From Streptomyces fragilis (lineage in GTDB: Bacteria; Actinomycetota; Actinomycetes; Streptomycetales; Streptomycetaceae), in assembly GCF_003112515.1 (NCBI RefSeq), contig NZ_BEVZ01000001.1:372001-436000 (forward strand): a stretch of 64,000 nt of DNA. The letters are read 5' to 3'. Under the pieces are notes generated by a model. That model had not been told where the DNA came from. It searched no databases and worked only from the letters and a program-made list of their open reading frames with translations. A program made the position numbers and the translations under genes. This document shows positions 36,353-44,927 of this stretch, piece by piece. Position 1 is the first letter of the stretch, and every line of letters begins with the position of its first letter.

Positions 36353-37849
36353 ATGGCTGTGAGAGGAAACGAGACCCGCAGTCGCTTCGTGAACCGAGCC
36401 GCTGGCAGGCTATGGAGTGGCCAAGGGCGCCTTGATCTTCCCGACGTAATTAACTTTCGAGACCTGCAGCCCTTTTGGAGCGAATATCGTTCCGAAATTC
36501 TCGATTTCCTCGATCAACACGACTACACGCCAGCTTCCATAAGCCTAGTTGAGCATCCGAAGAATTACTTGGCAACTCGACCATTGGCCCGACTTTCAGT
36601 CCAGGATCGACTCATTTACGAGGCCCTGGCATTTGAAGCTTCCGAGTTTATCGATCCCCTGCTCTCGAAAGCAGTCTATAACCATCGTTCCAAAAAATTA
36701 GCGGTCCATTCCTCCTGGGACTGGAAAGCTATGCGAACTGAGGCTCGGCGAGTTCTTTCTCACAACAAAGAGCTCGTAATGGCACAGACCGACATAGCGT
36801 CTTTCTATGAACACATAGATATCGGGGCGCTGCTCATGGATCTGACATCAGCAGGGGTCCCCAGCTCCGTTGCAACGAAAATACACAGCTTCTTGGAAGG
36901 ATTTGAGAGCCAATGTCACACTTGGGGACTCCCCCAGGGATCCGCCGCATCGGGGATACTTGCGAATGCCTATCTACTCCCGATTGACAACTTTATTCAG
37001 CAGTTCAACATAGATTTCCTTCGGTACTCTGACGATATCTACCTCTTTGATGTCAATGAGGAGCGCCTACGCTCGATACTGCAGCACGTAAATCGAGCGC
37101 TAAGAGCGCGCAGACTGAACATGTCAGCCACCAAGACGCGAATCTATGCGCGGAGCGAGGCTGAATCACATCTCGACGACAGTCGCAGCGACGGAATCCT
37201 GTACGACCTTACCCTACGCAAGCCAGATGCGATAAAGCAGTTGCGTCTATTTTTCAGAGATGCTATTGCCGAAAGCCCGGCAAATGAGCGTAACATCAAG
37301 CTATCACTCCCCTACCTAGGCAAAAGAAGTGATGATTTCGCTTTCACCTGGGCCGTGGGCAACCTGAAGGAATGGCATCACATTTCGCCGCGCATCCTAC
37401 GCTACATGGAAAGCGTGAAAGGCAAAGAAGATGAACTTAAGCAACTCCTAGAGGGCCTACTGGAGAGCGTTCCGACCGTTGACTACCCATTGCTAGAGCG
37501 CAACATATTTGAGACCTCGATGCGTTGCGGAATCCGCTCTCCAGTGTTGCTTTCGTGGGCGTGGAGAATAGTTAGAGATAGAAACCGAACTAGCTACCCG
37601 CGCGAGTTCGCCGCACGATATATAGGCCTTCTGGGCGCCTCCAACGACGGACAGCTTCTGAAAATGGAGTACGAGGGCGAGTACGATATTGACGTAAGAA
37701 GAGCCCTTCTTGTGGCCATGCATGAGGCCGACTACATGCCTAGAGGGCTCCTGAAACGGCTGAGCAGTCATCCAACCATGCTGAAATGGACTGCTCGATA
37801 CCTATCGCGCCTGCAGCACCCGTCAACGATTCCACTCCCTAAGTTCTAG
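36353..37849 (+). CDS. UG/Abi-type defence reverse transcriptase with helical C-terminal domain
   Basis: 498 aa from ATG 36353 (GTG 36359 possible). RT palm motifs: A with D147 (AQTDIASFYEHID), B-like GLPQGSAASGILANAYL (192-208) and catalytic YSDD (225-228, FLRYSDDIYLF). The QGS-x-S-x2-LAN form is nearer to the unknown-group/Abi RTs than to retron or group II intron RTs, and there is no maturase or retron-style C-terminus. Residues ~260-498 look all-helical and repeat-like, as in Abi-type RTs. Codons are strikingly A/T-rich for Streptomyces. Downstream, 18 bp away, lies the Nudix gene, likely its partner. Confidence 0.85.
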   Translation: MAVRGNETRSRFVNRAAGRLWSGQGRLDLPDVINFRDLQPFWSEYRSEILDFLDQHDYTPASISLVEHPKNYLATRPLARLSVQDRLIYEALAFEASEFIDPLLSKAVYNHRSKKLAVHSSWDWKAMRTEARRVLSHNKELVMAQTDIASFYEHIDIGALLMDLTSAGVPSSVATKIHSFLEGFESQCHTWGLPQGSAASGILANAYLLPIDNFIQQFNIDFLRYSDDIYLFDVNEERLRSILQHVNRALRARRLNMSATKTRIYARSEAESHLDDSRSDGILYDLTLRKPDAIKQLRLFFRDAIAESPANERNIKLSLPYLGKRSDDFAFTWAVGNLKEWHHISPRILRYMESVKGKEDELKQLLEGLLESVPTVDYPLLERNIFETSMRCGIRSPVLLSWAWRIVRDRNRTSYPREFAARYIGLLGASNDGQLLKMEYEGEYDIDVRRALLVAMHEADYMPRGLLKRLSSHPTMLKWTARYLSRLQHPSTIPLPKF

Positions 37850-37867
37850 ATTGGACTTCTGACGCCA

Positions 37868-38653
37868 ATGAGCAGACTTCTCGTTTACGCCGTGCTCTTC
37901 ATGGCTTCCCTTGCCGCGACTTTTTCATACAACGGGAAAGCGGTAGGAAGCATCGCTAGCGGAGCGGTAATCAGCTTGATAATTCCGCTTCTGGACAGCA
38001 TAGTGGCAAACCGTCTGAATTTGCGCCATCTCTGGTACTCGGTACGGTACGGAAATCAAGATGTGAGAATCTCGGCAGCCTACCTATTCAGAATCAAGAT
38101 CGATGGTAAATATCTGCTGATCAAAGGCCGACGTTTCTCTCAGCTACAACCAGTCGGAGGTGTCTATAAGGTTTCAGAATCCGGCAAGCATTTTTTGGTG
38201 TCCATTGGTGCACAGGATGACTCTTTGATCCCTATAGACACCGCCAGCAGCGACGACTTGCGGGTGCGATTTAAAGGCTCAAAGATTCCCAGATTTTATT
38301 CGTGGTTTGATTCCCGAGCGGGTCGCGAAGACTCACCTTGGAGAGAGTTCCACGAGGAACTAATCGGTCCAGGGATCTTGCCAGCCGAGGTTTTCCCATT
38401 TACTTTTCAGGACTATGTGAGGCGTGACGTAGCGAAGATTAGATTTAGCGAACATGCACAATCATGGGAAATATTGATCGCAGATATCTACGAACTGCTT
38501 CCTACTGCAGATCAAGAAATCCACTTGCGTCGTCTAATAGAGACACCGCACGCCGACATTGCTTGGGTTTCCGCGGACTCTATTCGCCGACGTGGTGTCC
38601 TCCCTGACGGCACAACACTTCCGGTCGCTGCGCACTCTCAAAAATTACTCTAA
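37868..38653 (+). CDS. Membrane-anchored Nudix hydrolase-like protein, RT partner
   Basis: 261 aa. Two hydrophobic segments at the N-terminus (~3-20 and 26-46) anchor it to the membrane. The rest contains a Nudix-like fold with the Nudix box core REFHEELIG (159-167) preceded by GRED, matching REUXEEXGU. The upstream Gly of the box (G-x5-E) is not in a standard place, and PVGGVYKVSE may supply it. Similar TM-plus-Nudix proteins are described as SMODS-associated NUDIX domains in conflict systems. Encoded 18 bp after the RT gene with the same A/T-rich codon use, so they form one unit. Substrate unknown. Confidence 0.75.
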   Translation: MSRLLVYAVLFMASLAATFSYNGKAVGSIASGAVISLIIPLLDSIVANRLNLRHLWYSVRYGNQDVRISAAYLFRIKIDGKYLLIKGRRFSQLQPVGGVYKVSESGKHFLVSIGAQDDSLIPIDTASSDDLRVRFKGSKIPRFYSWFDSRAGREDSPWREFHEELIGPGILPAEVFPFTFQDYVRRDVAKIRFSEHAQSWEILIADIYELLPTADQEIHLRRLIETPHADIAWVSADSIRRRGVLPDGTTLPVAAHSQKLL

Positions 38654-38999
38654 CCCAGCATTTCACTTGCGATGGCGCCCAGATTCTGAGCAGAAGGCGA
38701 AAGCACCTTCTGTGGCTCGGATGATCAGGCTTATCTAGCCTCGGCATACTGGGCTCCGAAGGACAGGGTGTGAATACTCTGGACTCCTCGCATGCGGAGG
38801 GAGCTCATGTGCCGGCCCCGGGGCCGGTAAGCGCGCTCACGCCAGCACAGCCTGTGCCCTGCAGATCGCAGAATCCGTTAAGCGTTGAGGCTTTTCCGTC
38901 ACACGCAAACAGGCACTGGTGGCCACCGAGAACCCCCTTACGGTGTCAAAGAACGGCGAACTTAATGAGCCAGGGCCCGGCTCAGCCCCGCAGCGCTGG
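38654..38999. other. 346-bp gap between Nudix and tniQ genes
   Basis: Convergent gap with no coding frame. It contains a palindrome-rich stretch around 38795-38845 (ACTCCTCGCATGCGGAG and CCGGCCCCGGGGCCGG), which could act as a terminator for both sides. Confidence 0.4.
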
Positions 39000-40298
39000 C
39001 TACCCAGAAGAGTCGCGTCCGGTAGCTCGGGTGGCGGTTCCCGCAGAGACGCCTTGGATAACGTCGCTCCGCGTTCTCGACTTTCCCCGGGGGCTGTAGG
39101 CGAGGACGACTCGGAGAGGAATCGAGGCGCCGCGAGGGCTGCGGAGGGTGTAACTGAGCGGCTGGTGGATGCGCTTGGCTTCGTCCGCGAGGGGGACGAG
39201 GAAGTGTGCTGCGGCTTCTTCGTCTGGTGTGCAGAGGAAGCGGTCTGCGATTTCAAGGACGGCGCCGGTGGCGATGGGATCGTCCGGCGGGTCGGTGTAT
39301 GCGGTTGACCGCAGGTTCTTCCGTGGCTGGGCACCGCGACGATGGAACAGCTCGTGGCGCCGTTCGGCCTCGGTATCGATGATTCGCGCCAGTTCAGGGG
39401 TGGCCGCGTGGGGCCGGGCTTCGGGCCAAGTCATGAAGATCAGGGCGACGACGCCGCGGAGGTCTTGAAAGTACTGTGCCGTGGGGGTCAGCCAGCCGAT
39501 GCTGCTGACCTGCTCGGGGCCGTGCGCGGACAGGAACGATAGGTACTTCTTCTGCAGTGTGAAGAGGACGTCGCGTGATTGGTGGTCCCGGGGCATCGGC
39601 TCCTTACTCCTGGGAGCTTGGGTGAGGTCGGCTCCGCAGGCTGGTCTCACTGCCCGGGGATTCCCCGGCTTCGGGGTCGCTCTGCATCGGACAGGATGCA
39701 GGTCGCTGTCTCGCGGCCGGGCAATCAGGTCGTTGCTGTGGCGATTCTGGGCCAGTTCGCCGCAGAGGTGGCAGTAGCGGCGGAGGAAGCGTTCGTGGTG
39801 CGGGCAGGAGAAGACCGGCGGAAGCCTCCAGAGCCTGCGCCAGGCACCGCCGTGACGCTGCTGGATCTCCGAACCGTCTCCGACGAGACAGTCGGGGCAG
39901 TACTGGGTCCGCGTGGTCAGGAGCCAGGGGTTGTTGTATTGCAGGCGACTGGTGCCGGAACTGCTCCGGCCGCGAAAATCGGAGCTCAAGGGGCCGTAGC
40001 GGGTTCCGAGCGAGGCCAGCAGCAGGCCAGCTGTCTCCTGGCGGGAGAGACGGGTGGCGTGGCAGAAAGCGTCAAGGTCGGCTTCGCCGAGACTGATCGC
40101 GCAGGAGATCGGGATGCGGATGAGGGTCGTCCTGTCCTTCCGGCTGCTGGGGATCCCCATGCGGAGGATCAGCGGTCCCGGTCCGACGCCCAGCCGGTGC
40201 GAAAGCCGCAGCACATAGCCGGGCAGTGACTCGTCCTCCAGCGGGTCCAGGCTCCTGGGCAGCGACCGCAAGGAGGACAGGCTGGGCGGCTCAGCCAC
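39000..40298 (-). CDS. tniQ: TniQ/TnsD-family target-selection protein
   Basis: 432 aa from the GTG at 40298, which overlaps the tnsC stop (GTGGCTGA); the frame is open a further 117 bp. The N-terminal TniQ domain contains RSLDPLEDESLPGYVLRLSHRLG. It is followed by a zinc-binding region YCPDC...CPHHERFLRRYCHLCGE. TniQ/TnsD proteins bind the attachment site or recruit it to TnsC. At ~430 aa it is shorter than TnsD and nearer to TniQ. Fourth gene of the leftward tnsABC-tniQ operon. Confidence 0.88.
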   Translation of the reverse strand: MAEPPSLSSLRSLPRSLDPLEDESLPGYVLRLSHRLGVGPGPLILRMGIPSSRKDRTTLIRIPISCAISLGEADLDAFCHATRLSRQETAGLLLASLGTRYGPLSSDFRGRSSSGTSRLQYNNPWLLTTRTQYCPDCLVGDGSEIQQRHGGAWRRLWRLPPVFSCPHHERFLRRYCHLCGELAQNRHSNDLIARPRDSDLHPVRCRATPKPGNPRAVRPACGADLTQAPRSKEPMPRDHQSRDVLFTLQKKYLSFLSAHGPEQVSSIGWLTPTAQYFQDLRGVVALIFMTWPEARPHAATPELARIIDTEAERRHELFHRRGAQPRKNLRSTAYTDPPDDPIATGAVLEIADRFLCTPDEEAAAHFLVPLADEAKRIHQPLSYTLRSPRGASIPLRVVLAYSPRGKSRTRSDVIQGVSAGTATRATGRDSSG

Positions 40299-41556
40299 CG
40301 GCCGCGCTTCCACCGCGGTCGTCGTAAACGGTGTTACGTCCCTTCCTGCGGGGCTTCCGGGCAGGGACGGGAACATCTGTGGGAACTTCGGGAATCTCCG
40401 CGGCTGTTGGGTCACGGTCGGTGAGATTGCCCAGGTTGATCGGGATCGCTGACAGCAGTTCCAGGGTCAGCTCCTCGGCCCCGGACTCGATCGCCTCGGT
40501 GCATCCGTCCTCGATCAGCCGTTTGAGGAGTCCGACGATGCCGCGGGTGCGGCGGAACAGGTACTCCGGCATCCCGCCTTCGGTGAGCATCCCCGGCCGG
40601 GCCCGGAACAGCCTCAACCTGTCTTCGATGCCAGCCAGGTGCTGGATGAACGCGGTCATGCCCGCAGCGGTGTCGTAGTCGAACGGATCAAGATCGACCA
40701 GGTCGAAACGCCGCTCAGTCTGCGTGGCAGCCGACGGGTTGTAACTCTTCCCCGGCTTAGCCGGCGGGAAGACCCACTGCCCCGTGCGAGGATCGGGATA
40801 GCCGCTCCTCAGCAGCCCCGAACGGGGGATGTCGACACCGATCAGCACCAGGGTGACGTTGAGGTCCATCAGCTCCCGGACGAGATCGAGAGTGTCCTGG
40901 TCGTCCTCACGGTGGAGCCTGAGCCTGGTGATGTCATCCAGCAGCAAGGCCGTTGTGCGATGGTCCCGCAACGAGTCCCGCACTGCGCGGATCATGCCGT
41001 TCAGCGTCTTCGGCAGCGGCGCCCCGTAGAAGTCCAGAACGGCCGCGCACAACCCCTTCGGTGTCGCCCGCACCGGAGTGCGGCAGTAGGCGACGGGGAC
41101 GAACAGGTCCCGGGTGCCCGGGACCGGACCGGGCAGCAACTGCCGGTGAAGATCCCGCCACAGCATCTCGAACGTGGCCGCGGCATCGCAGGCCGTTTCC
41201 GTCTTGCCCAGGTAACCGCCGCCGCTGACCATCAGCCCGTCGCGAGTGCCCGGCTCGAAGTTGAGCGCGTTGTTCCGCATCCGCCCCCGCATCAGCTTGG
41301 TGACCTTCGCGCTCATCGGGGTCTCCAGCAGCCCCATGTTCACGTGCGTCGCGGTCCGGTGCAGGTCATGCAGAGCACGGCGTCTCGGGCTCATCGCCGC
41401 GAACTCCTCCGCGGTGAGCCGCGGTGCCGGAATGAAGGTGCTCCGACGTTCCTGCCACTGCCGCCAGCCCTCGACCCTGGTGCGGTCAGGCGGCGGGCCA
41501 GCCCGCAGAAAGGGGACGATGCCATTTTCACCCCACGCCTGGTCCGCCATGCCCAT
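40291..41556 (-). CDS. tnsC: TnsC/TniB-type AAA+ transposition ATPase
   Basis: 421 aa from ATG 41556 (or 41550), inside the 3' end of tnsB. Walker A GGGYLGKT (112-119) and Walker B ALLLDDITRLR are intact, with sensor-type residues in LVLIGVDIPRS. It assembles on target DNA, links TniQ to the TnsA/TnsB transposase and gives target immunity in the family. The stop overlaps tniQ, so both are co-translated. The C-terminus is Arg/Lys-rich. Confidence 0.92.
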   Translation of the reverse strand: MGMADQAWGENGIVPFLRAGPPPDRTRVEGWRQWQERRSTFIPAPRLTAEEFAAMSPRRRALHDLHRTATHVNMGLLETPMSAKVTKLMRGRMRNNALNFEPGTRDGLMVSGGGYLGKTETACDAAATFEMLWRDLHRQLLPGPVPGTRDLFVPVAYCRTPVRATPKGLCAAVLDFYGAPLPKTLNGMIRAVRDSLRDHRTTALLLDDITRLRLHREDDQDTLDLVRELMDLNVTLVLIGVDIPRSGLLRSGYPDPRTGQWVFPPAKPGKSYNPSAATQTERRFDLVDLDPFDYDTAAGMTAFIQHLAGIEDRLRLFRARPGMLTEGGMPEYLFRRTRGIVGLLKRLIEDGCTEAIESGAEELTLELLSAIPINLGNLTDRDPTAAEIPEVPTDVPVPARKPRRKGRNTVYDDRGGSAAGG

Positions 41557-43780
41557 CCTCTTCCTCGTCTTCCTCGGGCAGGAGGAAAAGATCACGCTGC
41601 CGGTAGGCCTCACCCAGCGGAGGCGGCGGCGTCGGCCTTTCCTGGACTGCCTGCTCACGGCGGTGCCGCCGGTGGCTGTCAATGCTGTCCGCGGCCTGAC
41701 GCGTCCTGTCCTGCCAGCGCAAGGGAGTGACCACCCCATCCCCGACGGCAATCATGGCGGGTTCACTCTGCGGCCGGTCAGCCCGCGAAGCGGCGGCCTG
41801 GACGACCTCACGGGAGTGCTCAGTCCGCGCCGATTTCGGGAGCCGGGTCGGCCACTGACTCACCGGGACGCGAGAGCCGAGCAACTCCAGAAGGACCGGC
41901 AGAAGTTCATCGTCTGTGCGGGGCCTGAGCCCGCAAGCTTGGGCCTCCTTGAGGAGTTCGCGTACGCGTGCGTCACCGAAGGCGGGGGCCTGCCCATCAG
42001 GCGGCAGCCCGGTCCAGGCAAGGGGGTGCCAGTCGTGGGTGAGCGGGTCCTGGAAGAACACGCTGCGGCGGTCTCGGGGATCCCTGCGGATGACCCACTG
42101 GCCCTTGTGGTGTCCGCCGCGGGTCGAATGCTGGCCCCGGTAAGGGTCCAGGGCCGGAGCGTCATACCAAAGTCCGCGGATCTTCACTCCGCGCCGAGCA
42201 TCGATCTTGCGGACGTGGTGGACGGGCAGCAGTTCGTAAAACAGTTCCGCCGAGGGGATCTCCATGGCGAATCCGGCCTGGGCGAACGAGGCGGCGAACA
42301 GTGAGTTGGGGCTGTGGTCGCCGCCAGGGTCCCAGCTGGGCGCGTACTGGCCCAGCCGGCGCCGTTGCCAGACTGCAACGATCCAGGTGGCGATCACGTG
42401 CTCCATCTCGTCGATGGTCAGCACCGCGTCACCTTCCGGGTCGGCGCCGCGGTCGCCGGGGTCGATGCCGGTGTAGCCGGGCAGCTGCTCGAACAGCAGC
42501 GACCTGATCGCGCCGAAGGCCCGCTCGCAGGCGGACTTGTCCGTGGGCCGCAGAACGCGGCTGGGAAGGATGTTGCAGCCGAGCACCCGCTGGGCGTCGA
42601 CCAGGTGGTGGTTGCGATAGACAGACCCGTGGTCGGTGGTCACGGTCTCCGGCGCGAAGAACGGCAGGCCGGCGACCTTATGCCCGGCGAACTCGGCAAC
42701 CACCGTGGCGGGCAGGCCGGGATAGGGCCACTCCAGTTCCTCACCCCAGTCTGCCCGCATCGGCAGGGGCAGCATCACGTCCCGCAGCAGCATCGCGACG
42801 TCCACCGACTGGTCGGAGACCAGGGTGAGACGGAAGGCGCAAAGGGAGTGCGTGTGCACGTCCATCGCGAGCGTGAGGTGGCATTTCACCGGATCGCCGA
42901 ACACGCTCTCGCGGACCATCACCGGCAGCACCGTGGTGTCCAGCGCGACCACCTGGCCGGGCCGGTGGACCAGCACGTGCCCGTTCTTCGAGGGCAGTTC
43001 AGCCGAGCGCGCGTAGCGCTGGCGGGAGCCTCCCGGTCCGAACCACTCGCGCCAGACCACCCAGAGCGTCTGGTAGCTGGGGACGGTGACGTCCCGGTCG
43101 GGGAAGGTCTCGCGTACGTACTGGTGGATCATGCGTTCGCGGGTCCGCATCGTCACCTTCGACCGGTGCAGGGTCTCCGCACGGACCGCGAAGATCGCCT
43201 CACGGATCTCCTCCGTGATGCTGGGGTGGCCGCCGCTCTCGCGCAGCCACCGCTCGTCCGCGCATCCCACCAGACCCGATTCTCGCCGTCGGCGGTCCCA
43301 GCGGATCAGCGTGCGGTAGCCGACCCTGTCCAGGCCCAGCAGCTTCGCCTGCTGGCGGTCCATAGCGGCCAGTTCGGCGACCTTCGCCAAGCGGCGGGCG
43401 GTCAGCGTGGTCGTGGCCGGGTCGTACTCCGGTTTCGGCTCGCCCGGCGCGGGGCGCAGCGGGTCACCGCTGCGGTAGCCGGTCTCCACCTCCAGCAGGT
43501 GGGCCAGGCGGCAAGCGGCCAACTCCCGCCGTCTGGGCTCCAGATCCTGCACGGTCTTCGGCTGCCGGCCCCGGCCGGAGCCCTGGGCTGTGGTCCGGGA
43601 CGAGGGACGGCAGTTGGGATGGTTGGCCAGGAAGCGGAAGGTCACCGGCTGCCGGGTGCCGTCGTCACCGACCAGGTGGACCCGCCCGAGCTCTGGCTCG
43701 CGGCGCTCGACCGTCCAGTGCCTGCCGTCCAGCACCAGGGCCGCCCCCGGCGACAGGTCCAGGACGGCCGCCGTCCCCAT
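41528..43780 (-). CDS. tnsB: TnsB-type DDE transposase (Mu transposase C domain)
   Basis: 750 aa. N-terminal DNA-binding helices (~120-260), an RNase H-like catalytic core with DDE residues in VVALDTTVLP, TTDHGSVYRNH and SACERAFGAIRSL, and a Mu-C type C-terminal beta-barrel and tail. It binds the repeats in the element ends and joins the 3' ends to target. Start ATG overlaps the tnsA stop by one base (TGATG). The C-terminal tail is acidic (EEDEEEDGH), as in TnsB proteins that contact TnsC. Confidence 0.92.
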   Translation of the reverse strand: MGTAAVLDLSPGAALVLDGRHWTVERREPELGRVHLVGDDGTRQPVTFRFLANHPNCRPSSRTTAQGSGRGRQPKTVQDLEPRRRELAACRLAHLLEVETGYRSGDPLRPAPGEPKPEYDPATTTLTARRLAKVAELAAMDRQQAKLLGLDRVGYRTLIRWDRRRRESGLVGCADERWLRESGGHPSITEEIREAIFAVRAETLHRSKVTMRTRERMIHQYVRETFPDRDVTVPSYQTLWVVWREWFGPGGSRQRYARSAELPSKNGHVLVHRPGQVVALDTTVLPVMVRESVFGDPVKCHLTLAMDVHTHSLCAFRLTLVSDQSVDVAMLLRDVMLPLPMRADWGEELEWPYPGLPATVVAEFAGHKVAGLPFFAPETVTTDHGSVYRNHHLVDAQRVLGCNILPSRVLRPTDKSACERAFGAIRSLLFEQLPGYTGIDPGDRGADPEGDAVLTIDEMEHVIATWIVAVWQRRRLGQYAPSWDPGGDHSPNSLFAASFAQAGFAMEIPSAELFYELLPVHHVRKIDARRGVKIRGLWYDAPALDPYRGQHSTRGGHHKGQWVIRRDPRDRRSVFFQDPLTHDWHPLAWTGLPPDGQAPAFGDARVRELLKEAQACGLRPRTDDELLPVLLELLGSRVPVSQWPTRLPKSARTEHSREVVQAAASRADRPQSEPAMIAVGDGVVTPLRWQDRTRQAADSIDSHRRHRREQAVQERPTPPPPLGEAYRQRDLFLLPEEDEEEDGHGGPGVG

Positions 43781-44637
43781 CACGCCCACCCGGCGGGGTC
43801 GATCACCGTGGACCGGTTGCCGAAGGGCCGGTTCAGGTCCGTGCCGAGGCGCCGGTGCCAAAGCAGGTGCAGAAGCTGGGCACGGGCCAGAGGCGGAAAG
43901 GGGGTGGCGTCAACGAGTTCGCCGAACGTGCCGCCCTCACGGGCCGCCGCCACGAGCACCGGTCGTAGTCCCAGCGGGTCGGACAGCGGCCGGCGTTGGG
44001 AGGAGAAGACATCGACCGCAGCGGTAACATGATCCCTCCAGCCCGCCACGACGGTGTAGTGCCAGCCGCAGGCCAGCGCGACCTCGGCGGTCGCGGCGAA
44101 CGCTTCCAGGTCCTTTGGCGCGATCAGTGCCCGTGGCCGTACGTCGATCAGCCAGATGCCGGTCCGCGTCACCGCTAGGAAGTCCGGGATGTGTCCCCTG
44201 CGGTCGGTCGCGGTGTCGAACCGCAGCCGCAGAGGCTGCGACAACACGTCGACGAGGCCGCCCGCGAAGTCGAGGACCAGAAGCAGTCGTGCCTCCTCCA
44301 GGCTCTCGGCCCCATGATGACGGCCGGTACTGACGAGGAACTGAAGGCTGGGGCGGTGTCGTTGGGCCCGGCGCCAGGAGAACCAGCGCATTGGAGTGCC
44401 GTCCGCGAGAGGCGTGTGGGCCAGGTCCCGCACGGTGCACGACACCTCGTCGCCCGCTGTCCGCCAGGTCACCGTCCAGCGGCGCGTCCACTCCGGCCCG
44501 AGGCCGAGGCTGTCCCTGCCCAGCGCCACGGACACCGGGACAAGCAGGTCCTCCCACCAGCAGCTCTGTGACCACAGCCCACCGACCCGAGCCTCAGCCG
44601 GGGACGCTGGCTGTACGAGGGAACGTGCTCCGTCCAC
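43780..44637 (-). CDS. tnsA: TnsA-like transposase endonuclease subunit
   Basis: About 285 aa from the GTG at 44637; the frame is open to 44712 but that extension runs through terminal repeat sequence. It matches actinobacterial TnsA-like subunits: RQRHRPSLQFLVSTGRHHG-like segment, catalytic Glu in SLEEARLLLVLDF, Asp in HIPDFLAV and the final motif LIDVRPR. In E. coli TnsA the last motif is Q-V-K; here the Lys position is Arg. TnsA cuts the 5' ends, giving cut-and-paste rather than replicative movement. First gene of the operon. Confidence 0.85.
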   Translation of the reverse strand: MDGARSLVQPASPAEARVGGLWSQSCWWEDLLVPVSVALGRDSLGLGPEWTRRWTVTWRTAGDEVSCTVRDLAHTPLADGTPMRWFSWRRAQRHRPSLQFLVSTGRHHGAESLEEARLLLVLDFAGGLVDVLSQPLRLRFDTATDRRGHIPDFLAVTRTGIWLIDVRPRALIAPKDLEAFAATAEVALACGWHYTVVAGWRDHVTAAVDVFSSQRRPLSDPLGLRPVLVAAAREGGTFGELVDATPFPPLARAQLLHLLWHRRLGTDLNRPFGNRSTVIDPAGWA

Positions 44638-44682
44638 GGCACCACTCGACCACCGTCGAGAGCGGCAAGCAGAGTGATCTCC

Positions 44683-44760
44683 GGATCTGGTGACAACTCG
44701 GCCGAGAAACAACCGGAAGTGACAACTACCGCATGAATCTGGTGGCAGGAAGCACTGGAA
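44683..44760 (-). promoter_or_regulatory. Cluster of probable TnsB-binding repeats, right end
   Basis: Read inward from the right end: TTCCAGTGCTTCCTGCCACC plus AG (44739-44760), GTTGTCACTTCC (44715-44726) and GAGTTGTCACCAGATCC (44683-44699). With the terminal repeat this makes four sites, against two or three at the left end, the unequal pattern known for Tn7. Confidence 0.7.
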
Positions 44761-44795
44761 TCACGAGAGAACACGTCAGGTCAAAGGACCTCCCC

Positions 44796-44821
44796 GGTGA
44801 CACCTAACGCTGGAAGTCACA
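44796..44821 (-). repeat. Right terminal inverted repeat
   Basis: On the leftward strand it begins TGTGACTTC, has centre CAGCGT and ends TAGGTGTCACC, matching the left repeat at 22 of 26 positions. Confidence 0.9.
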
Positions 44822-44826
44822 CGGCC
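44822..44826. repeat. Target-site duplication, right copy
   Basis: CGGCC directly follows the right terminal repeat and equals 31766-31770. Confidence 0.85.
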
Positions 44827-44927
44827 GCGGAGGCGGCCGCCGGGCGTATCGGTGCGACAGGCCGGTGATGTGACGCACCACCAGGACCGTCAGGGCCGTC
44901 AGGGCCGTCAGGGCCGTCCCCCGCAGG

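Larger units (their letters stand above)
31771..44821. mobile_element. Tn7-like transposon carrying CBASS and RT/Nudix cargo, 13,051 bp
   Basis: Bounded by 26-bp terminal inverted repeats and a CGGCC duplication. Encodes leftward tnsA, tnsB, tnsC and tniQ at its right end, as in Tn7, where transposition genes lie at one end with tnsA outermost. Cargo from the left: sigma factor, decayed ORF, cap5 and CD-NTase, an IS1380 remnant, RT and Nudix genes. No Cas gene or CRISPR is present, so target choice would rest on TniQ. Cargo codons use A/T at third positions far more than the host. The transposition genes look intact, so the element may be active. Inserted between the XRE/HbhA locus and a HAD/GntR locus. 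Confidence 0.92.

Noticed and set aside
36301..38653. Retron with msr-msd RNA
   Set aside because: The RT lacks the retron NAXXH and VTG-type signatures, and the upstream 600 bp are an IS1380 remnant rather than a structured RNA region.
38837..39334. Possible gene antisense near the tniQ end
   Set aside because: Ser/Pro/Arg-rich shadow translation without coding bias; overlaps tniQ.
42314..44032. Open frame of 572 codons on the + strand in the transposon
   Set aside because: Antisense to tnsB and tnsA, with no recognisable domain.
31771..44821. CRISPR-associated transposon (CAST)
   Set aside because: No Cas12k or Cascade gene and no repeat-spacer array; only tnsA-B-C-tniQ.
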